From: an uncultured Clostridia bacterium
GTDB taxonomy: Bacteria; Bacillota; Clostridia; UBA1381
Direction: 5' to 3'
Length of the DNA stretch: 64,000 nucleotides
Assembly: GCA_959602045.1 (NCBI GenBank)
Contig: CAUGRT010000004.1
Span: forward strand, 46,404-110,403
Part shown: positions 1 to 9,111 of the stretch, in pieces
How the letters are laid out: each line of letters begins with the position of its first letter
Numbering within the stretch: position 1 is the stretch's first letter
Notes under the pieces: generated by a model
What the model was told of the DNA's origin: nothing
The model's database searches: none
What the model saw: only the letters and a program-made list of their open reading frames with translations
Translations under genes and position numbers: made by a program

Positions 1-1
1 T

Positions 2-1228
2 AAGGCAGCCTATGCGCTTTTCGGAACCGGCAACTATGATGTCGGAGAGTATTGGAACGTAAAAAACAGATGCTTAAATCTCATGAGTGAAGAAGCAAGA
101 GAAAAATGGCTGGCAAATTATGATGCCGGCAGAGTTTCAAAATATACTACTTGCGACTTCTTTGAGGCTGCGGCAACCAATGATACCTATTTTACTCCGA
201 CCATGACGCAAAAGACGCTGGATTCCATGCAGGGATATACAAACATGCTATATTCACCGAACACCGATCATACGATTATGGTGGACGGAGTTCAGTATTG
301 GAATACCGATATTGAACAGAAATGGTTTAATTACCTGCTGAAAGGTGAGGGCGAGGCGCTTCCTAAAATCACATATCGGAATGCCAATTCGGAAATTAAC
401 AACTACAGCGTGACCTATGATGTTCCCAATAACACCACAGCTGAAAACATCAAAGCCTATTACAGTTACAGAAGCGATGGTTTATGGACAAAGAGAAAAT
501 GGGTTCAGATTGATTCGGACTGTATTGAAGTAAACGGAAATGCGGCGACGGTGAATATCCCGGACGAGCTTATGACGGGCAGCGTGGATGTGTTTGCTTC
601 ACTGACCGACGGTTCAACCTATACCGTCAGCAGTTATGTTCAGACCTTGAAAAAGGGCAATGCACAGTATGATGTGAACATGAACTATAATCAAGAAAAA
701 AATTCAGCCGAGATTACGGGAACGGTACCGGCAGGATATGACGTAATGCTTCTGTGTGCAAATCCGGCATCGACGAATGATGACATTTACTATTTTGACA
801 CCGCCAATAATGTCGGTGAGCAGTTTAATTTTTCCGTTCCGATGTCAGCAGCTGAGTTTTACGGAAAATATAAGTTTACGATCGGTATCAACGGAAAGGA
901 TGAATATACTGCAAAAATAGACTATATCTATCCGTTCGTCGGATCGGGATATGATTTTGAAAAATTTGCGGTTACGGGCAAATATGAGGCGAACGGAACA
1001 CTTACGGCAGCCGTAAGCACAACGGACACCGAAAGAACATATAATATTTTATTTGCTCTTTTTGATAAGGCAACCGGAGAATTGAAGAAAGTCAAAATGG
1101 GTCAGAATTCCGCGGAAATGACATTGCCGGAGGATACATCCGGAACATGTGTAAGAGCATTTCTTTGGGATATGAGTAATGCGCAAACGCCGATCACGGA
1201 TACTATTTGCGTCAATCCGGCAAATTAA
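2..1228 (+). CDS. Secreted-type alpha/beta hydrolase, C-terminal part (5' end outside window)
   Basis: The reading frame is open from base 2, so the gene begins upstream of the window and only the last 408 codons are seen. The region around codons 55-80 (TND...SPNTDHT) looks like the Asp and His loops of an alpha/beta-hydrolase of the acetylxylan esterase/dipeptidyl-peptidase type, followed by WFNYLLKGEG, a common end of such domains. The nucleophile Ser is not in view. Downstream lie two beta-rich modules; the last one (about codons 320-405) ends in FLWDMSNAQTP and belongs to a module that recurs in other proteins of this window. The next gene starts 14 bases after the stop, so they are probably co-transcribed. 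A role as a glycan esterase is inferred from context; family assignment is moderate. Confidence 0.6.
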   Translation, partial: KAAYALFGTGNYDVGEYWNVKNRCLNLMSEEAREKWLANYDAGRVSKYTTCDFFEAAATNDTYFTPTMTQKTLDSMQGYTNMLYSPNTDHTIMVDGVQYWNTDIEQKWFNYLLKGEGEALPKITYRNANSEINNYSVTYDVPNNTTAENIKAYYSYRSDGLWTKRKWVQIDSDCIEVNGNAATVNIPDELMTGSVDVFASLTDGSTYTVSSYVQTLKKGNAQYDVNMNYNQEKNSAEITGTVPAGYDVMLLCANPASTNDDIYYFDTANNVGEQFNFSVPMSAAEFYGKYKFTIGINGKDEYTAKIDYIYPFVGSGYDFEKFAVTGKYEANGTLTAAVSTTDTERTYNILFALFDKATGELKKVKMGQNSAEMTLPEDTSGTCVRAFLWDMSNAQTPITDTICVNPAN

Positions 1229-1242
1229 CAGGAGGTGCGGAT

Positions 1243-3498
1243 ATGAAAAAGATTATTTCGATTATACTGACAATATTTATGCTTGCCGGCATAATGAACG
1301 TATGCGTTTATGCGGAGAACGATTCCGTGACGGTGAGCTTCAGGACTGTTGACGGAACCTTTGATCCCAACAAGGGCAGCGGAGATTATTTTTATAACAG
1401 CGGTACATGCAATTGGAATATAGACATTCCCGAAAACGGATATTATCAGCTTTCCGTAAACAATAACTATGTTGCAGGAAGCTCGACCTTTGCATTTGCA
1501 TCCGGTAATGAAAGTATTTCAGAGCAGTTTACTTTTGGCGAGGATAGTACAACCGTTGTGATGCAGGATTATATTTACCTTGAGAAAGGTTCAAATGCAG
1601 TTAAGTTTTCAACAACAACCGGAGGAACGATTAAGGATTTTACACTGACATTAAAAGAAAAAGCGACCTTAATAAAATTCAAGGCAACCGATGGAACTCT
1701 CAGCAACGGACAGGTAAACGGCTATTATTATGACGGAACAAAGGGAACATATCAGGTTACAATTCCGACAAACGGATATTATACATTTACGGTGAATCAC
1801 AGCTTGGGAAATGCTTATCAAAAAACAAATGCCACTCTGAGCGTTACATGCGGTAACGAAACAATATCCGAAGATTTCGAGTTTGACAACACAAGAACAA
1901 CGACCGTTTTGAAAGATTCTATTTATCTGACAAAGGGAACACAGACGATTGAGTTTAAAACTTCCGGCGGCGGAATGGTATATGATATGGCATTAAGATT
2001 GGAAAATGAAGAAACACATATTGATTTTAATGCAGATACCTTTAATGAGGAAAAAACCAATCAGTATGGATATGCTACGCAAACTCCGGGCGCTTGGTGG
2101 TATCTGGATAGCGTAGGGTTAAGCTACAATTTGGATAACCTGCCTGCAAACGGCGTATATAAACTGACTGTATGGTACTCCATTAATGCGGAAAATACCT
2201 TTACCATAGCATCGGGAAAAGAAAGGGTAGAGCAATCGGCTGCTGCGGTGGAAAGTAAAACAGAAGCGGCATTTGATAACGGCATTTATCTGGAAAAAGG
2301 CGGAGTCCTGAAGTTTATCCCGTCAAAGGGCGGCGTAATCTACGGATTCAGACTGACCTTGCTGAACGAAGAAACCAGACTCACAAAGTCGGTATTGGAT
2401 TATGTTGAAGCAAGTGATGTGTATTCCAACGGTTACTTTACCAATAACGCATATGCGATCTATGATTTTGATCTTCCCGCAAACGGAAAATATGATGTAG
2501 TGATAAGCTATAGCGGCACACCGGTGAATGATGAAACAGCGGTTACATATCTGAATACAAGATATTCTATCGCAAAGGTTGCTCATACGGGTCTTTCCGG
2601 GGAAACCATTGTTTCGGGACTGGAGATGTATAAAAAGGACGGAAAAGTCAAAATTTCCGGTCTGGGCAGTTGTACGGTAACAGGAGTCAGCCTGGTTCTG
2701 CGTGAGGCTATGGACAGCGTAAGCTTAACAAAGCTGGGCTATGCAACAGTCAGCGCAGGATATAATGCAGCGGCTGCAAGCAGAGTAATTGATGGCAGCG
2801 ATGATACTACATGGTTCTTTAATGTTGCTGGAACGTCTGATAAGAATATATCTGATAAGTGGATTCAGATTAACCTTGACGCACCGCATAAGATTTCGCA
2901 AATCAGATATTTGAGCGGCAAAAATGCAGCTTGGGATATGTTCGGCAAAGAGATCAGTATTCGGGTGTCGAATGACCCTGAATTCGGAAGCTATAAGGAA
3001 GTAGCGTCCACATCGAAAAACGGCGCAATCCCGACGGATGGTGCTACCTATTATGATGTATCTGTAAATGATCAGGAGGAGTATCGCTATATCCGTGTTG
3101 CAAAGTGCGTGGAAGATTCGGCGAACCTCGCGATGGCTTGTGCTGAACTCGATGTTATCGGTTCGGAGGAGAGCGTATCGGGCAATGCTGCAATTAATTT
3201 CTCGCAGAACGCGAATGTTATAACACAGCTGGCGGACGGAAGCTGCACGGCAGGTACAGTAGTTACCAACAACAAGGAAACGGACGCTGATTATTATATC
3301 ATTGTAGGACTTTACAATGAGAACGGAGTTATGACGAAGTGCTTTAAGAAAGCGGTAACGATTTCTCAGGGCATGACGATGCCTTTGTCAATCAATTTTG
3401 AAAAGGAAGAAGATACAGTAAAGGTACAGTGTGCCGTATTTGACGGATACGATACTGCGCTGATGGTTTGTGATTCCAATACCTTGACGGCAGAATAA
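1243..3498 (+). CDS. Secreted multi-module carbohydrate-binding protein with F5/8 type C domain
   Basis: 751 residues. The ATG at 1243 is chosen because an AGGAGG-like site lies just before it and it begins a signal peptide (MKKIISIILTIFMLAGIMN); the upstream in-frame ATG at 1207 overlaps the previous gene. After the signal come four similar beta-sandwich modules of about 110 residues (roughly 28-140, 141-260, 261-385, 386-500), each with an NGxYxx(T/V)V strand and a final GG(x)xxxxxLxL strand, like CBM6/CBM35-type lectin folds. An F5/8 type C (discoidin) domain follows at about 505-640 (DGSDDTTWFF, KWIQINLD, YRYIRVA). The C-terminal 95 residues are a divergent copy of the beta-module shared with neighbouring proteins. 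No catalytic motif is visible, so it is best seen as a glycan-binding surface or secreted protein. Confidence 0.75.
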   Translation: MKKIISIILTIFMLAGIMNVCVYAENDSVTVSFRTVDGTFDPNKGSGDYFYNSGTCNWNIDIPENGYYQLSVNNNYVAGSSTFAFASGNESISEQFTFGEDSTTVVMQDYIYLEKGSNAVKFSTTTGGTIKDFTLTLKEKATLIKFKATDGTLSNGQVNGYYYDGTKGTYQVTIPTNGYYTFTVNHSLGNAYQKTNATLSVTCGNETISEDFEFDNTRTTTVLKDSIYLTKGTQTIEFKTSGGGMVYDMALRLENEETHIDFNADTFNEEKTNQYGYATQTPGAWWYLDSVGLSYNLDNLPANGVYKLTVWYSINAENTFTIASGKERVEQSAAAVESKTEAAFDNGIYLEKGGVLKFIPSKGGVIYGFRLTLLNEETRLTKSVLDYVEASDVYSNGYFTNNAYAIYDFDLPANGKYDVVISYSGTPVNDETAVTYLNTRYSIAKVAHTGLSGETIVSGLEMYKKDGKVKISGLGSCTVTGVSLVLREAMDSVSLTKLGYATVSAGYNAAAASRVIDGSDDTTWFFNVAGTSDKNISDKWIQINLDAPHKISQIRYLSGKNAAWDMFGKEISIRVSNDPEFGSYKEVASTSKNGAIPTDGATYYDVSVNDQEEYRYIRVAKCVEDSANLAMACAELDVIGSEESVSGNAAINFSQNANVITQLADGSCTAGTVVTNNKETDADYYIIVGLYNENGVMTKCFKKAVTISQGMTMPLSINFEKEEDTVKVQCAVFDGYDTALMVCDSNTLTAE

Positions 3499-3510
3499 TG
3501 ATAGTTTAAT

Positions 3511-3550
3511 AATCAAAATGGGCTGTGAATTTTCGCAGCCCATTTTGATT
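3511..3550 (+). terminator. Stem-loop terminator after the secreted binding protein
   Basis: A perfect 15-bp inverted repeat (3511-3525 and 3536-3550) with a 10-nt loop begins 12 bases after the stop codon. The 3' arm is T-rich but no separate T run follows, so termination strength is uncertain. It separates the upstream genes from the promoter at 3598. Confidence 0.65.
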
Positions 3551-3562
3551 AAGGAATAAAAC

Positions 3563-3588
3563 AATAAAATACAGTCATGTATTTTATT
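3563..3588. promoter_or_regulatory. 11-bp palindrome upstream of the transporter operon promoter
   Basis: Perfect inverted repeat AATAAAATACA (3563-3573) and TGTATTTTATT (3578-3588) around the spacer GTCA. It ends 9 bases before the -35 box at 3598. Position and symmetry suit an operator for a dimeric regulator; a weak AT-rich hairpin is the alternative. Confidence 0.4.
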
Positions 3589-3597
3589 TTTGTGTTG

Positions 3598-3626
3598 TTT
3601 ACAAAAAAATAGCGGCATGCTATAAT
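3598..3626 (+). promoter_or_regulatory. Sigma-A promoter of the 20-kb transporter/SLH/beta-helix operon
   Basis: TTTACA (3598-3603), 17-bp spacer, TATAAT (3621-3626). The first gene starts 44 bases downstream. No other promoter or terminator of this quality was noticed before 24343, so it probably drives ten genes. Confidence 0.8.
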
Positions 3627-3670
3627 TATTATAGAAACATTGGATAACCAATATGGGAGGCGAGATTTTT

Positions 3671-4615
3671 TTGAGTACAGAATTATCACTTAAAGCAGAG
3701 AGAAAAAAGAGCCTGAAAATGCGAATGAAAAAATACAAGGCATTTTATTTAATGCAGATACCAATTATCATTTTGGTCATTATTTTTTCATATATACCGA
3801 TGTTCGGCATTATTATGGCTTTTCAGGAGTATGACATTTTAGGCGGATTTTTTGCGAGCAAATGGGTAGGACTTGATAATTTCATCAAGATTGTTACGAT
3901 TCCGAAATTTGTGGATGCGATAAAAAATACCCTGTATATCGGAGTCATTACCTGGATTTTCGGAACGCCGTTGCCGATTTTGCTGGCGGTCATGATGCAT
4001 GAAATCGTGAATACAAAATTCAGAAGCGTTGTTCAGACGATTACATATCTTCCGCACTTTGTATCCTGGGTTGCGATTGCCGGAATCTTTCAGACGGTAT
4101 TTGCGAATGAGGGAACGTATAATATCATTATGAAGCTGATTATCGGCAGCGGATATGAACCGACCAATATTCTTATGAATCCAAAGCATTTCTGGGGGAT
4201 CATATTCTGGACGAACCAATGGAAAGAGATTGGCTGGAACTCCATGATATTCTTTGCGGCGATTGCCGGAGTTGACCCGACGCAGTATGAAGCGGCAAAA
4301 ATGGACGGATGCGGAAAAATCAGACAGATCTTCAGTATCACAATTCCGAACATTCTTCCTACGCTTGCGATTGTGCTGATTATGTCCACAGCCGGATTCT
4401 TGTCTGCGAACTTTGAGCAGATTTTGAATTTCCAGAATGTCTATACTCAATCTCAGACAGAGGTTATACAAACGCTGACCTACCGAGAAGGTATCTTGCA
4501 GGCAAACTATTCAATGGCAATCGCCTTTGGATTTGCGGCAAGTATGGTTACTTTCCTGTTTATGATCATCAGTAACCGCGTAAGTAAGAAGGTATCGGAC
4601 ATAGGAATCTGGTAA
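3671..4615 (+). CDS. Sugar ABC transporter permease, LplB type
   Basis: 314 residues if translation starts at TTG 3671. The ATG at 3653 lies inside the Shine-Dalgarno stretch (GGGAGG, 3655-3660), so it is rejected. The protein has an N-terminal basic segment, then a first membrane helix (FYLMQIPIIILVIIFSYIP) and further hydrophobic segments typical of a MetI-like permease. The EAA loop YEAAKMDGCGKIRQI, which docks on the ATPase, lies near residue 210. It belongs to the CUT1/Lpl-YtcP permease group that imports oligosaccharides. It forms a transporter with the next two genes. No ATPase is encoded here; such systems usually share an MsmX-like ATPase encoded elsewhere. Confidence 0.93.
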   Translation: MSTELSLKAERKKSLKMRMKKYKAFYLMQIPIIILVIIFSYIPMFGIIMAFQEYDILGGFFASKWVGLDNFIKIVTIPKFVDAIKNTLYIGVITWIFGTPLPILLAVMMHEIVNTKFRSVVQTITYLPHFVSWVAIAGIFQTVFANEGTYNIIMKLIIGSGYEPTNILMNPKHFWGIIFWTNQWKEIGWNSMIFFAAIAGVDPTQYEAAKMDGCGKIRQIFSITIPNILPTLAIVLIMSTAGFLSANFEQILNFQNVYTQSQTEVIQTLTYREGILQANYSMAIAFGFAASMVTFLFMIISNRVSKKVSDIGIW

Positions 4616-4653
4616 TACATCGGAATGTAGTTGAAAAGAGGGTTGTACAAATA

Positions 4654-5535
4654 ATGAGAACTAAATCAGAAAAGATATTAAATGTGGTTAATATCAGTGT
4701 CATGATATTCTTGACGGTGTTGATGCTATACCCGTTCTTAAACCAGCTGGCTATTGCTTTTAATACCGGAGGAGATACCGCAAGAGGGGGAATTACCATC
4801 TATCCCCGTGAATTTACATTATCGAATTTTGCTTCGATTTTGTCGAGCAAGACGATATGGCAGGGGACATTGGTGACACTGATCCATACTGTTTTTACGG
4901 TTGCAAAATCGGTCATACTTACTTTTATTGTGGCGTATACACTGAACAAAAAAGAAATGCCGTTCCGGAATGCATTGACATGGTTTTTCATGCTTCCGAT
5001 GTATATACCGGTAAGTGAGATTGCAAGACTGATTCAATATCGGTATATGCACCTTGTAAACAGCTATTGGGTATATATTATACCGACATTCGTCGGGTTC
5101 TATAACGTAATGCTGGTTCGGTCATTTTTCAGCAGCGTTTCGGAATCGTATGAGGAGGCGGCTATGATTGACGGCGCAAGTGAGATTCAGACGTTATTCA
5201 GCGTCATCATTCCGCTGTGTAAGCCGATTCTTATTACGATTGCACTATGGGGTGTAGTTGCGAGCTGGAATTCATGGAGCGTCAGTCTTTACTATATAAC
5301 CGATCCGAAGCTTTATGAATTGCAGTATGTTTTGAGAAGGCTGATTACCGAAGCACAGGCGATTTCTAAATTGGCGAATGAAACAGGCGCGAGCGGATAT
5401 GTGGCGGATCGTCCTTCGTCCACAACGTTGCAGGCGGCATCGGTGATTTTCTCGGCTTTGCCGATTATGATTATATTCCCGCTGTTCCAGAAATACTTTA
5501 CGCAGGGAATTAATCTGGGCGGAGTAAAGGATTAA
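4654..5535 (+). CDS. Sugar ABC transporter permease, YtcP/CarbF type
   Basis: 293 residues, second permease of the importer. Six hydrophobic segments are visible, the first being ISVMIFLTVLMLYPFLNQLAIAF with the YPFxNxLAIAFN signature of YtcP-like proteins. The EAA loop is YEEAAMIDGASEIQTLFSVIIP at about residues 168-190. The end (PLFQKYFTQGINLGGVKD) is the conserved C-terminal tail of this family, with Gly-Gly-Val-Lys. It lies 38 bases after the first permease and 62 bases before the binding protein. Together they make the membrane core and receptor of an oligosaccharide importer. Confidence 0.93.
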   Translation: MRTKSEKILNVVNISVMIFLTVLMLYPFLNQLAIAFNTGGDTARGGITIYPREFTLSNFASILSSKTIWQGTLVTLIHTVFTVAKSVILTFIVAYTLNKKEMPFRNALTWFFMLPMYIPVSEIARLIQYRYMHLVNSYWVYIIPTFVGFYNVMLVRSFFSSVSESYEEAAMIDGASEIQTLFSVIIPLCKPILITIALWGVVASWNSWSVSLYYITDPKLYELQYVLRRLITEAQAISKLANETGASGYVADRPSSTTLQAASVIFSALPIMIIFPLFQKYFTQGINLGGVKD

Positions 5536-5597
5536 CAAAAATTTCTTATTGCATAAATTATAAAAAGATATTAAAATTAAAGAAGGGATGAAAAAAG

Positions 5598-7415
5598 ATG
5601 AAAACAAAATCAAAAAGAATGGTATCTTTGGCGCTGGCATGTATTATGATGCTCGGTGTTGCAGGATGCAAAAAGGAAACGGAACCCGAACAGGCAGCGT
5701 TTCACTATGAGGGAGATACGTTTGTTCCGGATAAGCAGTTGAACGTCAAGGTATGGTCAACTCAAGGTTCGGACGCCAGCGCACCGACGCAGGTCAAGGA
5801 TAATGTGGTAGAAAAATGGCTGGAGGATACCACAAAGGTAACGGTTGATGAGGTTTTGGGTAACGGCGGAGGAGAATGGGAATCGGCTCTTGCAAAGATG
5901 ATTGCAGGAGGAACGCTCCCCGAAATCGTAAGCTGTGCCGGAGGGCAGGGACCTACGCATTTTGCGAAGCTTGCTGAGGCGGATAAGATCTGGGAATTAA
6001 CGCCCGAAATGCTGCAAAAATATGCTCCGAATGTATGGAATAAGATTCCGCAGAAATATTGGGAGAAAATTAAGGTGGGCGGAAAAATTTACGGTGTACC
6101 GTACAACTTCCCGACTGATACAGAATTTATCCCGGATCTGAATGAGGAAGAAATAGAAGCATTCAGCGGCGCAACCCAAACAAATGTCACAAAATGCCTG
6201 TGGATCAGAGATGATATTGCAAAAATGATTTATCCGGATTGCAAGTCCTATGATGAGTTAGTCGCTTTGCAAAAGCAGAAGAATACCAAAATCGGCGATG
6301 ATATTATGGATATTCAGATTAACTCTACAGACGATTTAGTGAATTTGTTGAAGAAAATTAAGGATTTGAATTTAAAAGAGGGAAGTAAAACGGTATATCC
6401 TACAGGATATTGGGGTTCGGATTGTTGGATTCCTCTTGCACAGTTCGGATCGGCGCTGATGGGACATCCGAATAAGAATTACATAGCCGTATGGGACAGA
6501 GAGAAGAAAGAAATTTTCATGCCGCTGCTCGGTGAGGATATGAAGAAAAGCGCAAAGCTGCAAAATGAATTGGTTCGGGAGAAAGTCATTGATCCGGAAA
6601 GCCTTATTAATACGCAAAGTATATTTGATGAAAAAATGAACGAAGGCTTGTATGCGGTTATATCAATGCCATATTATGCTCCGACCTTCAATGCTTCTCT
6701 TGCTGCGGCAGGAAAGACCTTTAGATACAGACCGCTGTACACCAATGTGCCGGTTCTGAAAGGATATGAACAGGTTGAAAAACCAAAAACATGGGGAAAT
6801 TGTGTCGGAATCTTGAAAACGGTTCCGGAAGAAGATTTACCGCTGCTGCTGAACTGGATGAATGTTCAATTCAGTGATAAGTGGGATGAGGTACGCTACT
6901 GGGGACCGGAAAGCGCAGGACTTTATGAGGATCTCCCGGATGGCGGAAGACGTTTTAAGGACGAAGCTTTAAACAAGAGATTTTTGGAACAGGACGACAC
7001 AGCAAACAAGGTGGAGGATTGCTACGGATTGCAGACGCATTGCGGAAAGTTCTGGATGCAGTTTACTTATGCAAATCATTGGCATCCGCAAACTTATAAC
7101 CATATCAAGGTTTTTGCTTATCATACGGGAAGCGCTTTTGATTTTGCCCGTGACAGCAAGTATGTGATAAAAGATTTGCCGGAAGGTCCGAATGATGAGA
7201 TATGGGCTGCTACCTATGCAAATATTCCCGAAGTGCAGAGTTTCTGGAATTCACGTTCCTCATGGGAAACACAATTCAGAGAAACACTGGCGGCAGCATC
7301 CGAAGAAGATTTTGAAGCAAAATGGAATGCGGCTGTCGAAAATCTTAAGAGTGTAGTAGATGTTGAGAAGATGACTTCCGAAATGACGAAAGCAGCAAGG
7401 GAGTCGATTAAATAA
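5598..7415 (+). CDS. Extracellular solute-binding lipoprotein, LplA type
   Basis: 605 residues. The N-terminus is a lipoprotein signal with lipobox VAGC (residues 21-24), so the mature protein is anchored on the outer face of the membrane at Cys24. The rest resembles the large (500-600 residue) family 1 solute-binding proteins that pair with LplB/YtcP permeases: VKVWSTQGSDAS near the start, GTLPEIVSCAGG, KIYGVPYNFPTD, and an aromatic-rich C-lobe (HWHPQTYNH). It should capture an oligosaccharide and deliver it to the two upstream-encoded permeases. The ligand cannot be read from the sequence; the neighbouring enzymes suggest a plant cell-wall glycan. Confidence 0.92.
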   Translation: MKTKSKRMVSLALACIMMLGVAGCKKETEPEQAAFHYEGDTFVPDKQLNVKVWSTQGSDASAPTQVKDNVVEKWLEDTTKVTVDEVLGNGGGEWESALAKMIAGGTLPEIVSCAGGQGPTHFAKLAEADKIWELTPEMLQKYAPNVWNKIPQKYWEKIKVGGKIYGVPYNFPTDTEFIPDLNEEEIEAFSGATQTNVTKCLWIRDDIAKMIYPDCKSYDELVALQKQKNTKIGDDIMDIQINSTDDLVNLLKKIKDLNLKEGSKTVYPTGYWGSDCWIPLAQFGSALMGHPNKNYIAVWDREKKEIFMPLLGEDMKKSAKLQNELVREKVIDPESLINTQSIFDEKMNEGLYAVISMPYYAPTFNASLAAAGKTFRYRPLYTNVPVLKGYEQVEKPKTWGNCVGILKTVPEEDLPLLLNWMNVQFSDKWDEVRYWGPESAGLYEDLPDGGRRFKDEALNKRFLEQDDTANKVEDCYGLQTHCGKFWMQFTYANHWHPQTYNHIKVFAYHTGSAFDFARDSKYVIKDLPEGPNDEIWAATYANIPEVQSFWNSRSSWETQFRETLAAASEEDFEAKWNAAVENLKSVVDVEKMTSEMTKAARESIK

Positions 7416-7436
7416 ACGGAGGTTTCTATTCAAACA

Positions 7437-9065
7437 ATGAAAGCAAAAAAATATTACCTTTGTATTGTATGTGTATGGATTATGATGACGATTTGTGCGG
7501 CAGCTTCTGCCGCACAGCCGGAATCGGTGAATCTGGCAGCGGGGAAGAATGTCATATCGTCAAATTTACCCGATTCGCCGTTTGCAATTGCTAATTTGAC
7601 GGATGGCGATACATCAACAATGTCGGAGTGGATTTGTACCGGAGCAGAAAAGGGTTTGGGACTTTATATTGCGGTCGATCTCGGGGATGAATATAATATC
7701 ACATCGGTTCAGTTGTATGGCAGACAGGATCAGACCGGGGCAAATGCGGCGAGATACGGATTTGAAATTCAATTCTCAAATTCTCCCGATTTCCAAGACT
7801 ATGAAACAGCGGCAGGGCTAACAGAACAGGATGATAATGCTTTTCCTGCAAAAGGTTCTTTTACGCAGGAGGTTTCATTGACAAAGCAGTATAGATATGT
7901 TAGACTGATTAGGACACAGGCAACTCCGAATTTATGGCTTTATTACAATGAATTAAAGGTTATGGGTTACGGGGATGTATACGATAAGGACTATACCCTG
8001 GTATCCGAGGGGAAAAGTGCGGTCACGGACAGAAACTATCCGGGATGCAACGGAGATTTGGCGCTGAACGATAAAATTGACGGAAGCAATCGCTGGTTGT
8101 ATTACGGTAATGAGGATTATCATTATCTGATTGTTGATCTGGAAGAAGCCTATCATATAGGATATTTTGAAATCGAAAAGTTTACAAAGGGATACGACAC
8201 CTTTTATGAAAACACTTATATTTATGGTTGTAACGAATACAACACAGAGGATTTTTACGATGCCGATGGAAACGGAATTAAAGTGCTTGACGAGGCGAAA
8301 TATAAAATCCTGGCAAGAATCGGAAAAAATCCGCCGGCAGTGAACAAAATTGAATGTGATGATTCCGAGGCGTATCGGTATTTGATCTACAGACGGATTC
8401 AAAAAAGTGATACGGAGCTTGGGGGATTCCGGGCGTATGTTGTGAATCCAAAGGTGGTTTCATACACATCGGACTCAGAGAAAATTGTGCTGAAATTCAG
8501 TCATGACATGGATGCAGATACATTAAATCCGGAAAACATAGAGTTGTTAATCGACGGAGAGGCAGTACCCTATACGGGGGAATGTACGGATAAGAGAAAA
8601 TATACCATCCTGTTTGACGGAGAAGTTTTTGATTCGGAAGTTTCGGTAAACATCAAAAGCGGTGTTAAGAATATTAACGGCGTTTCTGCGATAGAAAGAG
8701 AAGCGGTACAGTATACGGCAAGCAAGAAAATAGAGGTAGAGAAGTTTGGCTTTTATGCTTCGGATGAGGCGGACGCACAGCCGATTACGCAACCGGCTGA
8801 CGTAACCTATGCATGTGCTGAGATTGCCAATAACAGCGCGGCGTCAGGACAGACGATTTATCTGGTGATTGCAGCATATGACAGCAATAATACGGTGGTT
8901 GCAATGAATTCACAGCGCAAGGAAATCGCACCGCAGGAAAAGGTGAACTTTAATGTATCGGTGGATACTGCCGGTTTGAGTGACATCAAAAAAATAAAAG
9001 CATATATGTGGCGCAGCTGTTACACCATGGCGGATTGCGTGCCGAGTATAACCTGCGAAAAATAG
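7437..9065 (+). CDS. Secreted protein with two discoidin-like domains and an Ig-like domain
   Basis: 542 residues with a signal peptide (residues 1-25, ending CAAASAA). Residues about 30-178 form an F5/8 type C domain (NLAAGKNVISS, DGDTSTMSEW, YIAVDLG, YRYVRLIR). A second discoidin-like region follows at about 185-325 (DGSNRWLYYGN, YLIVDLE, YRYLIYRR). Residues about 330-425 look like a bacterial Ig-like (Big_5) domain (KIVLKFSHDMDADTLNPENIEL). The last 100 residues are the recurring beta-module ending in YMWRSCYTMADCVP. No catalytic residues are apparent. It lies 21 bases after the binding lipoprotein gene. It is probably an extracellular glycan-binding accessory protein; it carries no SLH domain. 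Confidence 0.75.
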   Translation: MKAKKYYLCIVCVWIMMTICAAASAAQPESVNLAAGKNVISSNLPDSPFAIANLTDGDTSTMSEWICTGAEKGLGLYIAVDLGDEYNITSVQLYGRQDQTGANAARYGFEIQFSNSPDFQDYETAAGLTEQDDNAFPAKGSFTQEVSLTKQYRYVRLIRTQATPNLWLYYNELKVMGYGDVYDKDYTLVSEGKSAVTDRNYPGCNGDLALNDKIDGSNRWLYYGNEDYHYLIVDLEEAYHIGYFEIEKFTKGYDTFYENTYIYGCNEYNTEDFYDADGNGIKVLDEAKYKILARIGKNPPAVNKIECDDSEAYRYLIYRRIQKSDTELGGFRAYVVNPKVVSYTSDSEKIVLKFSHDMDADTLNPENIELLIDGEAVPYTGECTDKRKYTILFDGEVFDSEVSVNIKSGVKNINGVSAIEREAVQYTASKKIEVEKFGFYASDEADAQPITQPADVTYACAEIANNSAASGQTIYLVIAAYDSNNTVVAMNSQRKEIAPQEKVNFNVSVDTAGLSDIKKIKAYMWRSCYTMADCVPSITCEK

Positions 9066-9111
9066 ATTTAAAATGTCTACACGGCTTGACGGATAGGGAA
9101 AGGAACTGTTT

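Noticed and set aside
3839..4471. 210-codon open frame on the minus strand
   Set aside because: It lies wholly inside the LplB permease gene, has no plausible ribosome binding site and its translation resembles no protein.
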